From Colwellia marinimaniae (GTDB lineage Bacteria; Pseudomonadota; Gammaproteobacteria; Enterobacterales; Alteromonadaceae): a stretch of DNA of 64,000 nucleotides. The notes beneath the pieces were generated by a model, which was given only the letters and a program-made list of their open reading frames with translations, searched no databases and was not told where the DNA came from. The position numbers and the translations under genes were made by a program. Shown here in pieces: positions 37,475 to 46,939 of the stretch. Position 1 is the first letter of the stretch. Each line of letters opens with the position of its first letter. The stretch spans positions 158,914 through 222,913 of the forward strand of contig NZ_BDQM01000003.1 in assembly GCF_002207865.1 (NCBI RefSeq). The letters are read 5' to 3'.

Positions 37475-37585
37475 CTATGCCATTAACTTAAAGCGTTTTA
37501 ACATCTCTTGTCATTGCTTTGCCTGATGGGATAACTCTTTTGCAGCAGCAGCGGCGCCGCCTTGTTTGATCATTACCACTAAGTC
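37475..37585 (-). pseudogene. C-terminal remnant of a methyl-accepting chemotaxis protein
   Basis: On the minus strand the frame reads VMIKQGGAAAAAKELSHQAK, then Q, an in-frame TGA, QEMLKRFKLMA and a stop at 37475. This matches the usual MCP tail (EEAAAAxxELxxQAxxLxxLVxRFKL). The upstream part is lost. It lies antisense just upstream of the intact chemoreceptor gene, in the gap 37437-37756. Confidence 0.55.
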
Positions 37586-37756
37586 TAATTAACTTCATTT
37601 TAACTGTACTAAAAACACGGCAGTTATTTGTTACTTTTAGATAAAATTATATAAATCCTGAGCTTGTGGTGTAATAAAACTGTAACAAAACTGTCGTATT
37701 ATCGAAACACAATAATCATCATTCTGTAACAAATACAGATCCTTAAGGAACTTGCT

Positions 37757-39658
37757 ATGGATCGTTTGAATATAAAATGGAAGTTGGGTTTATTAGCAAT
37801 ATTAGCGGCAATAGGTTTTGTGATATTGATCACTTATAATTATTTAGCCACGGCAACCTTGGTAAAATTCAACAATATCTCTCGACAAACCGTGCAACTT
37901 GAAGCTGAAATGTTAATGTTGCGGCGCCATGAAAAAGATTTTATCGCCAGAAAAAATATTAAATATTTAACCAAGTTTACGCAAACATTCAGCAAAATCA
38001 CCCTTACTCTCGCTCAAGTAGAGCAACAGCTATTGTCCGTTGATATTGCGAATCAACAGATTGATGAGCTTAAAAGGGTGTTAGTAAGTTACCGCGACAA
38101 ATTTTCTATGCTGGTGAAGCAGCAACAAATAGTTGGCCTTCATGCTAAAGACGGTTTGTATGGTTCATTAAGAAATGAAGTACATCACATTGAAAATTTA
38201 CTGATAGCGCGTGAAAAATTAGCAGGTGAAAGTTTACAGATCCATAGCTTAATGCGCACTATGTTGATGCTACGCCGACATGAAAAAGATTTCATGTTAA
38301 GACGCGATATCAACTATGTTGAAAAGTTTAATAAACGTATAGATATTATGCGTACTAAACTAACCAATAGCAGAATTGACCGTGATTTTAAGGAAGAAGC
38401 AAATATAGCCTTAGATAATTATCAACAACAATTTATCCAGCTAGTGCGGGCTGAACAGAAATTTGGTTTAACGAGCAATCAAGGTGTTCTTGGGGAAATG
38501 AGGGCGATCATTCATCAAAGTGAAACCCTATTAAAATCATTTAGACAATTTTCTATTGAAAATATTGAACAATATATGGCTAAAAAACAGTTAAACGACA
38601 TAGTAGTCGGTCTTTGCTTAATCATATTAGTCATGTTGGCACTAATTATTATAGCCAATGGTATTTCAAAACGTATTACTGATTTATCTAAGCTAATGAC
38701 TTTAGCGGCAAGTTCAAAAGATTTAAGCTTGCGGGCGTCGATTTCGGGTAATGATGAAATTAGCACAATGGCAAAAACTTATAATGACATGATGGCTGAG
38801 TTTGATTGCTTGATGACGGAAGTAAAAAACTCCTCGCTAGAGCTAGCACAAGCATCTAAAGATTTAAAAGTATCAAGCGAGCATACTTTAGCCGGTGTTA
38901 ATCGCCAGTTAAGCGACAGCGAACTGGTCGTATCGGCCATGACTCAAGTCAGTGATTCTGTTGCTGAAGTTGCGTTTAATGCTTTAGAAGCCGCTAAAAC
39001 CTCATCGTCTGCCGAGCAAGCTTCATCTCGTGGGCATCAACTGGTCAAAGAAAATAGAAAAAGTTTTAGCAAACTTGTCGCTGACATTGAAAATTCTGGC
39101 ACGATAATTCAAAATTTAAGTAAAGAAAGTAATAATATTGAGGCCATGCTCAACGATATACGCAGTATTGCCGATCAGACCAATCTACTTGCCCTTAATG
39201 CTGCTATCGAAGCCGCCAGGGCGGGAGAGCAAGGGCGTGGTTTTGCCGTGGTCGCCGATGAAGTAAGAACTCTCGCCAAACGTTCAGCTGAATCAACACT
39301 TGAAATAGAAAATGTGGTAACTCGCTTACAATCATTAGCAGCAGATGCGGTAACCGCAATGCAATTAGGCAAAACTCAGGCAGAAACCAGTGTTGAAAAT
39401 ACCAATAACGTCGAGCTAGCATTAACTGACATAAAAAATTCCAGTGAAGCTGTTAATAATATGAATCGACAAATAGCGAGTGCCGCTGAGCAGCAGTCTA
39501 GGGTTGTACACGAAATTAATCGTAATTTGATGTCAATTGCTGAAGTAGCAAGGAATACGGCTAACTTGTCTGAGACAATATCAGTGTCTAGTGAGCAATT
39601 ACAACACTTGTCTGATCAACTTGGCCTTCGTGTCTTAAAGTTTACCCTCACAAGTTAA
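37757..39658 (+). CDS. methyl-accepting chemotaxis protein with HBM-type sensor
   Basis: A 633-residue chemoreceptor: N-terminal membrane helix ([21 protein letters not shown]), a periplasmic all-helical domain, second helix at about residues 275-298 ([23 protein letters not shown]), HAMP, and a cytoplasmic signalling hairpin with the CheA/CheW-contact tip [37 protein letters not shown] (cited in parts). The motif LRRHEKDF occurs twice (about 55-62 and 171-178), as expected for a helical bimodular (HBM) domain; HBM receptors known so far sense organic acids. The ligand here is unknown. The gene stands alone, with AAGGA before the ATG. Confidence 0.9.
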   Translation: MDRLNIKWKLGLLAILAAIGFVILITYNYLATATLVKFNNISRQTVQLEAEMLMLRRHEKDFIARKNIKYLTKFTQTFSKITLTLAQVEQQLLSVDIANQQIDELKRVLVSYRDKFSMLVKQQQIVGLHAKDGLYGSLRNEVHHIENLLIAREKLAGESLQIHSLMRTMLMLRRHEKDFMLRRDINYVEKFNKRIDIMRTKLTNSRIDRDFKEEANIALDNYQQQFIQLVRAEQKFGLTSNQGVLGEMRAIIHQSETLLKSFRQFSIENIEQYMAKKQLNDIVVGLCLIILVMLALIIIANGISKRITDLSKLMTLAASSKDLSLRASISGNDEISTMAKTYNDMMAEFDCLMTEVKNSSLELAQASKDLKVSSEHTLAGVNRQLSDSELVVSAMTQVSDSVAEVAFNALEAAKTSSSAEQASSRGHQLVKENRKSFSKLVADIENSGTIIQNLSKESNNIEAMLNDIRSIADQTNLLALNAAIEAARAGEQGRGFAVVADEVRTLAKRSAESTLEIENVVTRLQSLAADAVTAMQLGKTQAETSVENTNNVELALTDIKNSSEAVNNMNRQIASAAEQQSRVVHEINRNLMSIAEVARNTANLSETISVSSEQLQHLSDQLGLRVLKFTLTS

Positions 39659-40084
39659 TGAACTACAACTCAAGGACTGAGTGTGTGCCTAAGGCTCAAA
39701 TATTTCGGGGTGGTTAACTCAAATCAATTCCCCCTGTGTTAGGTTGCTTGGATGTATTTGAGGGCAGGGGGCTTTATCGTATAAATATGCTCTTGGTATT
39801 CAATCTTCTGTGGTGATTGATAATCTCAAACCTTAGGCTAGTCACACTTCATTGGTTAAGTCTTAGTTCATCATAGTTAAGCTAAAACCGGCACTTTATT
39901 TTCCTCGGTGAAATCGATTATTGCCCCCTAGTGTGTTGCTAATTGTTGAGCACTTGCTTAACATATGCGGCTATTGGTTGATGTATTGCCAAGCTGATTG
40001 AAAATGTGTCCTCGTTGGACAGGTAGGAACCAGTATCTTCAGGTGGTTTGGCTCGATACTTAGTTGAAATTTAGAGGACCTGTT
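39659..40084. other. intergenic gap, no gene recognised
   Basis: Six-frame reading by eye gave no convincing coding remnant. CCCCCTG (39730-39736) pairs with CAGGGGG (39765-39771) over a 28-nt loop and is followed by CTTTAT, a weak candidate terminator for the chemoreceptor gene. Confidence 0.3.
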
Positions 40085-40843
40085 GTGGAGTTTGCCAGCT
40101 TAACTATTGAAATGTATTTCTTTTTATTTACCATCGCCATTGTTGCCGGTTTTCTTGATACCTTGGCAGGTGGCGGTGGTTTATTAACCCTGCCGGCGTT
40201 AATGATGACTGGCATGCCGCCTTTAGCTGCATTGGCAACGAATAAATTGCAATCAAGTATGGGCGCAGCTACGGCCAGCGTGATGATGTTACGTGGTAGA
40301 CGAGTGCGCTGGCATCAGGTGAAATACTTAATGCTATCTGCTTTCATTGGCTCGGTGATAGGTACTGTTATTCTTCAGTTTATTGATGCACAAATGCTGA
40401 CGGTTATTATTCCCGTGGTGATTACTTGTATCGGTATATATTTTTTAATCACACCAATGGTTGATGAAGCGAATAAGCCGGTGAGAGTATCATCAGCAGG
40501 TTATAAGAAGTTTGTTGTACCGCTCATTGGTTTTTATGACGGGATTTTGGGTCCTGGAACTGGCTCGTTTTTTACCTTGGCAGGTCGAGCTTTACGTGGT
40601 CAGAAATTTCTTGAAGCAACGGCTATCGCAAAAACCTTGAATTTTGCCAGTAATATTGCCTCACTGCTGGTGTTTTTGTTTGCTGGTCATGTAGTCTGGT
40701 TACTGGGCATGCTCATGATGGTGGGGCAATTTATAGGTGCTTGGTTAGGTTCTCATTGCTTATTCAAAATACCGGTGAGCTATTTACGTTATTTAGTGGT
40801 ATTTATGTGTTTTGCCATGCTAATTAAGTATGTTGCTACTTAA
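40085..40843 (+). CDS. TauE/SafE family sulfite/organosulfonate exporter
   Basis: A 252-residue membrane protein with about eight helices. TauE/SafE features are FLDTLAGGGGLLTLPALMMTG near the N-terminus and the internal repeat GFYDGILGPGTGSFFTLAG, plus NFASNIASLLVFLFAGHV. Family members move sulfite, sulfoacetate or other anions; the substrate is not evident. The frame extends to a TTG at 40064, but a GTG at 40085 with AGAGGA 7 nt upstream is the better start. It is convergent with the antiporter gene, with only 17 bp between stops. Confidence 0.85.
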   Translation: MEFASLTIEMYFFLFTIAIVAGFLDTLAGGGGLLTLPALMMTGMPPLAALATNKLQSSMGAATASVMMLRGRRVRWHQVKYLMLSAFIGSVIGTVILQFIDAQMLTVIIPVVITCIGIYFLITPMVDEANKPVRVSSAGYKKFVVPLIGFYDGILGPGTGSFFTLAGRALRGQKFLEATAIAKTLNFASNIASLLVFLFAGHVVWLLGMLMMVGQFIGAWLGSHCLFKIPVSYLRYLVVFMCFAMLIKYVAT

Positions 40844-40860
40844 TTATTGTGTGGGGTAAT

Positions 40861-43311
40861 TTATTGCATCATTTTACCAATAGCTTGTGATAATTCAGGC
40901 TCAGTGGCTAAGATAGGTTTTATTTTTTCACCAGGCAACCAAATAATATCCACCAAGGAAGTCGCTTTAATAGTATCAGCAGAAAAGCCAGAGAGTAACG
41001 ATATCGCACTCACTGTTTCGCCCATACCTAAGACACTGGTAATTGTTTTGCCATCTTGTTCTCGTACTAGTTCCACTGTACCTCGCGTGATAATGCCTAA
41101 GGCACAAAAGGCCTTGCCAGCCTTGGTTATTTCTTCATTGGAGTTATAAATACTGTGCTGCATTATGGCGTTAACTTTATCTTGCGTGCTTTTGGGCAGT
41201 TTTTGTAACCAAGCGAGCTGTTTGATTAACTGCTCGCCAGAAATTGAGCTTTCAATATTGGTCGCTTTATTGAGTGCCGCCATGCGTTTTTCCACCGCCA
41301 TTATCATGCGCTCTGCTTCGGGTTTATCAAGTACCGCTTGTTTTAGTTGCTGCGTTATAACCGCTCGCTCGCGATACAATAGCAATCGACAAGCAGAGTA
41401 AGTTTCTAAGCTATGGATGATCTCTGGAAAGGCTTCGCGCAAACTGGTGATATAACACATTGTCGTTTTTTTGTTATCTTCGACCATAACATGTACATCT
41501 TCAGCGGCTATATCGTTGGGCGCTAACTCATCAATATGTGATTTAAGTTCACTTTGAGCCTGAATAAAGCCCCGGGCAACCTCATAACTTAATGACAAAC
41601 GATTAAAGCTAAGTTTTAGGGCGAATTTTTTCATTGTTTTAATATTTTTTAAAGCATTTAACAGTGGCGGTGTTTGCCATAAACTTTCTAGTTCAGTACG
41701 TGGTGCTATGGTGGGTGTGCCATCAAGGGCATGTTCAACCGAGGCTACGAGTTTGTTGGTCGCCCCTTCCCCCAAGGTGCCTTGTTCAAACTGAGTCCAA
41801 TAATGTTTACGTTCAGTTTCGAGCAAACGTCGCTGGTAGGCAGTGATTAACTCTTTCTCACTGATTTTATCTACTTGGGTTTGGATGCTGACCGCATGAA
41901 TACCGGAAATTTTTTTAACTTGTGGCCAATTGGCGCCTTTTAAAAACTCATCGGCCATCATCTCGGGTAAGATAGCCGATAGGGTTTTATTTATTTCGCC
42001 ACTGGCTTTATCTACTGTGGCTTGTTTTGCTTCGGGTAAACGATTAAGGGCTAACTTTTTAAGTAGCCAACCCATGCTGCCACCATTAATTAACATGGTT
42101 AGTACGACAATGCCGGCGCATAAAAACAGGATCTGATCACCTATTTCTCTAGGTATGAGTTCATTTTGTGCCACGGTTAGTGCCAAAGCTAATGATACCG
42201 CACCGCGTAAGCCGCCCCAAACTAACACAATGGCTTTTTCTCGGGTGATACCTATGCCAATACGTTTAAGTAATGGCATAAATAGCGCCACCGAAAGACT
42301 ACGAATAACTTGTACACTAATATATAAAATCAGCAAAGCAAACCACATTTGGCTATTATCTAGTTGCACTCTACCGGCGATGAGGGTGCCCACCAGTAAG
42401 AAGATAATAGTATTGGCAATATGAGCCATCATCTCCCAAAAGTGATGTAAAAAACCACTGACCTCAGGAGAAATTTTAGTGCGGCCTAAGCTGGCAAACA
42501 TTAACGCCAATACCACCACAGCGACTACACCGGAAACATGTAACGCTTCGGCGACCATAAAGGCCAGGTAAGAAACCACGATAGATAGCGTGATTTCAAT
42601 CATGGGGTCGTTGAATATTCGGCCAATCCAATGAATGACAATAAGACCAAAGAAAGCGCCGATAAAGCCGCCAATAAATACTACCCGTAAAAAATCCCAA
42701 GCAATGAATAGTGGATTTATGTTTACTTCACTCGGGCTGACCACCATAGACAGAAATAGCATAAAAAAAACTATCGCGGTGCCATCGTTAAATAATGACT
42801 CACCTTCAATCAAGGTCTCCAGTCGTTTACGCGAGCTTAATTCTCTCAGTAACGCCACCACAGCCACGGGGTCGGTAGCACTAATGAGGGCGCCAAACAT
42901 AAAACATAAGGGCCAACTCCAATCCCAAGGAAAAGCATATTTTGCCAGTACGGCGGTTAACAGGGTTGCTACCATCAAACCTGGCACCGCTAGTAGTGCT
43001 ATTTGGGAAAAAATACGGCGAAATAAATGCACCTCCATGGCGAAGGCACTTTCAAAAATTAGGATAGGTAGGAACAACCACAGGATTAAATGTGGATCGA
43101 CTTCGGCGATCATCAGCACAGTTTGCTCCATTAACGGTATATATTGCGCGAAGATGCCACTACGTTGGAGCAAACCGAGCGCTAAGCCAATAACCAATAG
43201 CGCCACTGAATAGGGAATGGGGGTGTTTTTTAGGACATCACGGGTGATAGCACCAATTATTAGCGATAGCACCACAAATACCAGTACTAAAATGCCGGTA
43301 TCAAAATGCAT
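40861..43311 (-). CDS. CPA1 Na+/H+ antiporter with C-terminal cyclic-nucleotide-binding-like domain
   Basis: An 816-residue protein. The first ~420 residues form a 12-13-helix CPA1 antiporter (ATDPVAVVALLRELSSRKRL; the ND motif in ESLFNDGTAIVFF; VWGGLRGAVSLALAL). The long cytoplasmic tail is helical (about 440-700), and the last ~95 residues resemble a cNMP-binding fold (GIITRGTVELVREQDGKTITSVLGMGETVSAISLLSGF). This layout resembles plant SOS1 and large bacterial NhaP-type exchangers. It should exchange Na+ or K+ for H+ for salt and pH homeostasis. The tail probably regulates transport; ligand unknown. Confidence 0.88.
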   Translation of the reverse strand: MHFDTGILVLVFVVLSLIIGAITRDVLKNTPIPYSVALLVIGLALGLLQRSGIFAQYIPLMEQTVLMIAEVDPHLILWLFLPILIFESAFAMEVHLFRRIFSQIALLAVPGLMVATLLTAVLAKYAFPWDWSWPLCFMFGALISATDPVAVVALLRELSSRKRLETLIEGESLFNDGTAIVFFMLFLSMVVSPSEVNINPLFIAWDFLRVVFIGGFIGAFFGLIVIHWIGRIFNDPMIEITLSIVVSYLAFMVAEALHVSGVVAVVVLALMFASLGRTKISPEVSGFLHHFWEMMAHIANTIIFLLVGTLIAGRVQLDNSQMWFALLILYISVQVIRSLSVALFMPLLKRIGIGITREKAIVLVWGGLRGAVSLALALTVAQNELIPREIGDQILFLCAGIVVLTMLINGGSMGWLLKKLALNRLPEAKQATVDKASGEINKTLSAILPEMMADEFLKGANWPQVKKISGIHAVSIQTQVDKISEKELITAYQRRLLETERKHYWTQFEQGTLGEGATNKLVASVEHALDGTPTIAPRTELESLWQTPPLLNALKNIKTMKKFALKLSFNRLSLSYEVARGFIQAQSELKSHIDELAPNDIAAEDVHVMVEDNKKTTMCYITSLREAFPEIIHSLETYSACRLLLYRERAVITQQLKQAVLDKPEAERMIMAVEKRMAALNKATNIESSISGEQLIKQLAWLQKLPKSTQDKVNAIMQHSIYNSNEEITKAGKAFCALGIITRGTVELVREQDGKTITSVLGMGETVSAISLLSGFSADTIKATSLVDIIWLPGEKIKPILATEPELSQAIGKMMQ

Positions 43312-43394
43312 AATCCTTACCTAGTTGTTACGGGCGGATTCACTAAGTATAGTAAAAATTAGTGTAAAACCTGATTGAGCGACTTACTAAGTAG

Positions 43395-43473
43395 TGTTAA
43401 CTTAACATAATGCAATGTTAATAATATTTGACATTATGTTTGTTTAAACTTACTCTGTGTTAAGTTTACTTAA
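43395..43473. promoter_or_regulatory. operator-like palindromes upstream of the membrane protein/XRE pair
   Basis: Three exact inverted repeats share TTAA/TAAC half-sites: TGTTAA-c-TTAACA (43395-43407), TAACAT-aatgca-ATGTTA (43403-43420) and TTAAGT-tt-ACTTAA (43460-43473). The last is 25 nt before the start at 43499. They are candidate binding sites for the XRE regulator encoded second in the operon. Confidence 0.45.
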
Positions 43474-43498
43474 CATTGTAAAGGTAGGAAGGTTAGCT

Positions 43499-43984
43499 AT
43501 GATTTTTAAAAATAGTAATTTTAGTGAGCAAACCGCATGGATTAGTGTGACTTTTACCCTATTCATCGCCTGGTATTATGCCAATGGTATCACTCAGCTT
43601 GAGGGAAACTTTGCCAGCCATGCCGAACAAATAGTTGCCTTATGGGCGAGCACAATAATCGCCAGTATCATTTTTGTTATCATTGCTTTTACCATTTTAG
43701 CTGTTATTAGCAAGGTGAATGGTGACGGTGAAGACATCTCTTTGATTGATGAAAGAGACGAAGTGATTGAAGCTAGAGCGACTAGATGGGCTTACTATAA
43801 CTTGAGTACTTGCATCATTATTTTGTTTGTCCATATATTTTGCCAAGGCGTTATTACTAATTACCCCTTTTTCACTAACGTCCCTCCCATCGACTTTCTC
43901 ATTCACGGCTTAATGTTTTCAGGCCTATTGGTTGAGTTTGTTTTACGGGCGACACAAATTTATCGGTACCGCAAAGCTGCTTAG
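43499..43984 (+). CDS. four-helix membrane protein paired with an XRE regulator
   Basis: A 161-residue protein with four predicted helices (WISVTFTLFIAWYYANGI, VALWASTIIASIIFVIIAFTIL, NLSTCIIILFVHIFCQGVI, IDFLIHGLMFSGLLVEFVL) and a charged cytoplasmic loop (SLIDERDEVIEARATRW). The start at 43499 has AGGAAGG 8 nt upstream; the frame extension to 43457 is not needed. Such proteins are often found next to small YozG-like regulators, but no function is known. The loop motif DERDExIEARATRxAYY recalls DUF2178-type membrane proteins (inference). Confidence 0.7.
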   Translation: MIFKNSNFSEQTAWISVTFTLFIAWYYANGITQLEGNFASHAEQIVALWASTIIASIIFVIIAFTILAVISKVNGDGEDISLIDERDEVIEARATRWAYYNLSTCIIILFVHIFCQGVITNYPFFTNVPPIDFLIHGLMFSGLLVEFVLRATQIYRYRKAA

Positions 43985-44045
43985 CAGAAGAGTTAATGTG
44001 CCTAGTACAGGTAAACAGTAAAGGTAAATAGTAAAGGTGAAAAAC

Positions 44046-44291
44046 ATGAGTAAAAAAGCGAAAGGCGTTATTAGTAATCAGCTAAGAAAAAAGCGTTTTG
44101 AAAAAGATGAGATGACTCAACAACAATTAGCTAAAGCCATAGGGGTAACCCGTCAAACGATTGCGGCTATCGAGGCTGGCAAGTACTCACCGTCATTAGA
44201 AGTAGCATTTTGTCTAAGCGATATATTTGCCAGCCCTCTTGATGAGTTATTCCAGTGGCAAGCCAATGACAGTGACACTAGCAAAGTGTAA
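44046..44291 (+). CDS. small XRE-family HTH transcriptional regulator
   Basis: An 81-residue Cro/C1-type regulator consisting of little more than the helix-turn-helix: [46 protein letters not shown]. The sequence [20 protein letters not shown] is typical of the YozG/HTH_3 group. ATG at 44046 with AAAGGTG upstream is chosen over a GTG at 44037. It follows the membrane protein by 61 nt and probably autoregulates the pair through the palindromes upstream. Confidence 0.85.
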   Translation: MSKKAKGVISNQLRKKRFEKDEMTQQQLAKAIGVTRQTIAAIEAGKYSPSLEVAFCLSDIFASPLDELFQWQANDSDTSKV

Positions 44292-44360
44292 GTGAATGAA
44301 ATTAGCCTATCATCTTAAATTAATGTAATCAATTCTCATTTGCTTTGGCTTGGGTGTGAG

Positions 44361-44775
44361 TTAGTTGCGAAAAAAGACGCTACTTTTTTGCAAGACAATG
44401 TCTGCTTGCTCGATAGCCTGAATAATAAAGTTAAAACGAGTTATCTTTTGCGGCAACTTATCGCCATCAATAGCCAGGGTGATAGGGAACTCTGGCATAA
44501 TACCAGCGCCAATAAGTACTTTTTTATCAAGCTTTACTGCTGTCCCCGCTAAATTATCGACATTAATAGTAAAGTGCAGTGGCAGCTGACTTTTATTTAA
44601 AATTTTTAAAGTGAAAGTGTTTTCGACCACACCGGCAAAATTAACGCGGTACAAAGCCGTTCTATCACGAATAACATTGGCTTCTAGGGGAATTCGGCTA
44701 TCTATTGCCCAGACCAGTAAGGCAGTAAAAATTATGCTTAAGCTGGCGTAAGAGACCAGTTTACTTTTACTAGGG
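44361..44775 (-). pseudogene. C-terminal remnant of ccoG (cytochrome oxidase accessory protein)
   Basis: The minus strand encodes SKSKLVSYASLSIIFTALLV then WAIDSRIPLEANVIRDRTALYRVNF and an Ig-like tail ending in VVLQKSSVFFRN. This is the last membrane helix and FixG-type immunoglobulin-like C-terminal domain of CcoG/RdxA. CcoG is normally about 470 residues with two ferredoxin clusters; here only about 137 residues remain. The upstream side is joined at about 44761-44777 to a fragment of a different gene, so this is a deletion scar. No ccoNOPQ genes are in the window. Confidence 0.7.
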
Positions 44776-45305
44776 GGGAGTTATGGCGTTGACTGAGTTG
44801 GTGTACATTACGGGCGACTACTTCTTTACCTGTGCCATTTTCTCCGAGAATTAATACCGTACTGTCGGTTTTTTCGACTAAATTTATTTGTTTGAGCATA
44901 GCTCGAAATGGTTTACTGTTACCCTCTAAGCCCGAGCCACTCGAGCTTTCATTAATTTCATCTTGCAGCTTCTCGGTAAGATCTTTTACTTTTTTCAATG
45001 CCGCTCTGAGATTGTCATCCGCTAGCTTTTGTTGGCTAACATCTCGAAAAACAGCTACCGTCTTTACGCCAAAATACTTCATTGGTAATTTTACGCTCAA
45101 TACCGTCATGCATAGTTTGGGAAATATGGCATTCTTCTTTAGGGTAGTGCTCACCATTGGCATGACTATGGTGATGATATTCATGAATGTTCTTACCGAG
45201 TAACTCTGCTGATTGCCAACCGGTCATTTTCTCAGCGGCGGGGTTAACAAACAAGGCTATCGCTGAAGCGCTTAAGGACAATGAATAGCTTAAATAACTC
45301 ATCAT
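44762..45305 (-). pseudogene. truncated, frameshifted PAS-sigma-54 activator gene
   Basis: From 45305 the minus strand reads a PAS domain (ALFVNPAAEKMTGWQSAELLGKN ... ITNEVFWRKDGS). At about 45055 the frame changes to AVFRDVSQQKLADDNLRAAL, a coiled linker, then FRAMLKQINLVEKTDSTVLI and LGENGTGKEVVARNVHQLS, the Walker A region of an NtrC-type AAA+ domain. Expected residues between the PAS pieces are missing, so a small deletion caused the shift. After PLVKVN the gene is cut and the ccoG remnant begins. The PAS start is also missing. Both ends are lost, so it is not functional. Confidence 0.7.
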
Positions 45306-45320
45306 AACGATGAGTTATTT
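45292..45320 (-). terminator. hairpin after the MTHFR-like gene
   Basis: AAATAACTCATC pairs exactly with GATGAGTTATTT (12-bp arms, 5-nt loop). It lies 34 nt past the stop of the minus-strand gene at 45354-46328, and only weak T-richness follows. It probably acts as that gene's terminator; it also generates the apparent ATG-ATG start of the PAS remnant. Confidence 0.5.
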
Positions 45321-45353
45321 TGGAAAAATAGCGGGGTGTTATATATTTATTAT

Positions 45354-46328
45354 TTATTTATTTAAAGCCGCCAATTCTTTTTTCGCTAAAAAATTGTCCA
45401 TTTTTGAACGTAATAACTTATATAACAAAATTGAGCCGTCTATTTCTTCTTTACGATTAGTTAAGCTCTCAATATTTAAACCTAAAGGTAAGTCATAAGG
45501 GATGACGGCATCTAAAATTTGCTGCAAGCTATTGACACAAATACGAATTGATTCATACAAAGGGTTTTTGGCATTAAGAATACGTAAACTGGTCGCCTCG
45601 GGAACATTGACGCCTAACCAGTCAATAAATTCTAAGGTCTTTTCACTACCACAGGGGGAGAATGTTAAGATCAAGCGTTGTGGTTTTAAGCCTTGTTTTT
45701 GGCATTCAATGGCATAACGGGTAAGCAAGTCTATGGTTGCTTGTGGGTTGTATATGGCTTGAGAAATAAAGAAACTACAGCCTTGTTGGTGTTTGGAAAT
45801 TAAGCGCTGATGTTCATCTTTCTTATTAGCATGGCGCTCAGCAATAGTAACACCACCAATGAAAAAATCATGGGGGTTATCGACTAACGTTTGATATGCA
45901 CTAGCCAAAGATAAGGAAACTTTATTATCCTTTGATGGGCTACCTACCAGCACTACATCTCTGACGCCATATTTCTGCCACGCCTCGTTTGCCCATTCAT
46001 TAAAGTCATCACTATTGGATTGAGTCACGCTTTTATAAGTAATGACTGGACGATTAGATTTTTTATTCAATATAGAAGAATAAAGCCTAGTGTCATGGGT
46101 TGATTTGAATGGGAAAGGTCTGGGTTTACTAATACGCGAATTTTCATCTTGAATGTCATAAACAATCAGGCCATCAAAGTCGATATCACTAACACGTTCA
46201 AGTAGCTTATCGGCAATTTCAGCCACTTTATCAAGTGGGGTATCACTTTTGGGCGGTGTGGTGCCGATAAAGTAGACACCGCGATTAATATCATTATATC
46301 TGGCTTGTAGCTCTGAGTGCGTAGTCAA
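45354..46328 (-). CDS. methylenetetrahydrofolate reductase-superfamily protein
   Basis: A 324-residue TIM-barrel-like protein. FDGLIVYDIQDENSRISKPRPFPF, GVRDVVLVGSPSKDN, DFFIGGVTIAERHANKKDEHQRLISKHQQGCSFFISQAIYN and LILTFSPCGSEKTLEFIDWLGVNVPE resemble MTHFR (PxxxxxxxH-xR-xK--GAxFxxTQ). They differ from classical MetF at the N-terminus, where the catalytic Glu segment is not obvious (YFIGTTPPKSDTP). It may reduce methylene-THF or act on another folate or flavin substrate. It is a single gene with a hairpin after it. Confidence 0.6.
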   Translation of the reverse strand: MTTHSELQARYNDINRGVYFIGTTPPKSDTPLDKVAEIADKLLERVSDIDFDGLIVYDIQDENSRISKPRPFPFKSTHDTRLYSSILNKKSNRPVITYKSVTQSNSDDFNEWANEAWQKYGVRDVVLVGSPSKDNKVSLSLASAYQTLVDNPHDFFIGGVTIAERHANKKDEHQRLISKHQQGCSFFISQAIYNPQATIDLLTRYAIECQKQGLKPQRLILTFSPCGSEKTLEFIDWLGVNVPEATSLRILNAKNPLYESIRICVNSLQQILDAVIPYDLPLGLNIESLTNRKEEIDGSILLYKLLRSKMDNFLAKKELAALNK

Positions 46329-46477
46329 AATATTTCTTCTTTATTTATTTTTGGGTGTTTGGGCGTTTAGATGGCTATATGTTCGGGCAAATAGCCGCTT
46401 TTGTCAACCATTGAGTGTCTTATAAAGTGAATTTTATGCATTTTTATTATTTGGGCGGTTTTCTTTGGGCAGAAAAA

Positions 46478-46503
46478 AGCGAGTGCTGTATCGCGCACTC
46501 GCT
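46478..46503 (-). terminator. perfect hairpin with minus-strand T-run
   Basis: AGCGAGTGC pairs with GCACTCGCT around an 8-nt loop; on the minus strand TTTTTT follows. It could terminate transcripts coming from the molybdenum-hydroxylase operon (stop at 47121) before the MTHFR-like gene's promoter. Confidence 0.55.
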
Positions 46504-46514
46504 GTTACTTACTT

Positions 46515-46546
46515 AATAACCTTGGCTCAGCTAGGCCAAGGTTATT
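46515..46546. other. perfect 12-bp-arm hairpin beside the ORF fragment
   Basis: AATAACCTTGGC pairs exactly with GCCAAGGTTATT around an 8-nt loop (TCAGCTAG). There is no T-run. Together with the hairpin 12 bp to its left it makes a double stem; the role is unknown. Confidence 0.45.
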
Positions 46547-46579
46547 AATGAAACCCTGTATGAATACCACTCAGGTGGT

Positions 46580-46939
46580 ATGGTACTAGCGGGTGAGCCA
46601 AGCGATATTTTTTGGCAATGGCGTGGCCTTCTTGATAGTAAAGATCGTAATGAAAAAGATGCAAAAACGCGCCAGTTAAGCGTGATTATGGCGCAGCGTA
46701 GCGATGTTTTAATAAAGTTAATCCCTGAAAATAAAGGTTACTCTTTTACAGAGCTGGTTGCCGGGGGTAGTCGTTTTTTTAGCAAGGCGAAGCATGAAAT
46801 GCCTTTACAACAACCCAGAGCTATTAATGCCTGGTTGCAAGTATTGGCGAGCGGGATTATGGGCTTTGTTTTAGAGCGTAAGTTATTCAAGTTAAGTAAT
46901 ACCAATTTCATTAAATTATTGCCCACTTGTGCTGGTTAA
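46580..46939 (+). pseudogene. unrecognised ORF fragment ending in a repeat element
   Basis: The frame is open from 46535 (AKVINETLYEYHSGG) through MVLAGEPSDIFWQWRGLLD, SDVLIKLIPENKGYSFTELV and INAWLQVLASGIMGFVLER. It has coding-like composition, but I do not recognise the family. The last residues (NTNFIKLLPTCAG) are encoded by the 157-bp element, so the original C-terminus was replaced. No ribosome-binding site or conserved start is evident. Most likely it is the remains of a longer gene; it could still be a small expressed ORF. Confidence 0.4.

Noticed and set aside
42635..43213. 192-codon plus-strand ORF opposite the antiporter
   Set aside because: It lies wholly within the antisense of a well-supported CPA1 antiporter gene, has low-complexity composition rich in K, I, S and N, and shows no domain.
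45036..45305. Stand-alone PAS-domain protein
   Set aside because: The frame ends within the PAS domain and the remainder continues in another frame as a sigma-54 activator, so it is part of a pseudogene.
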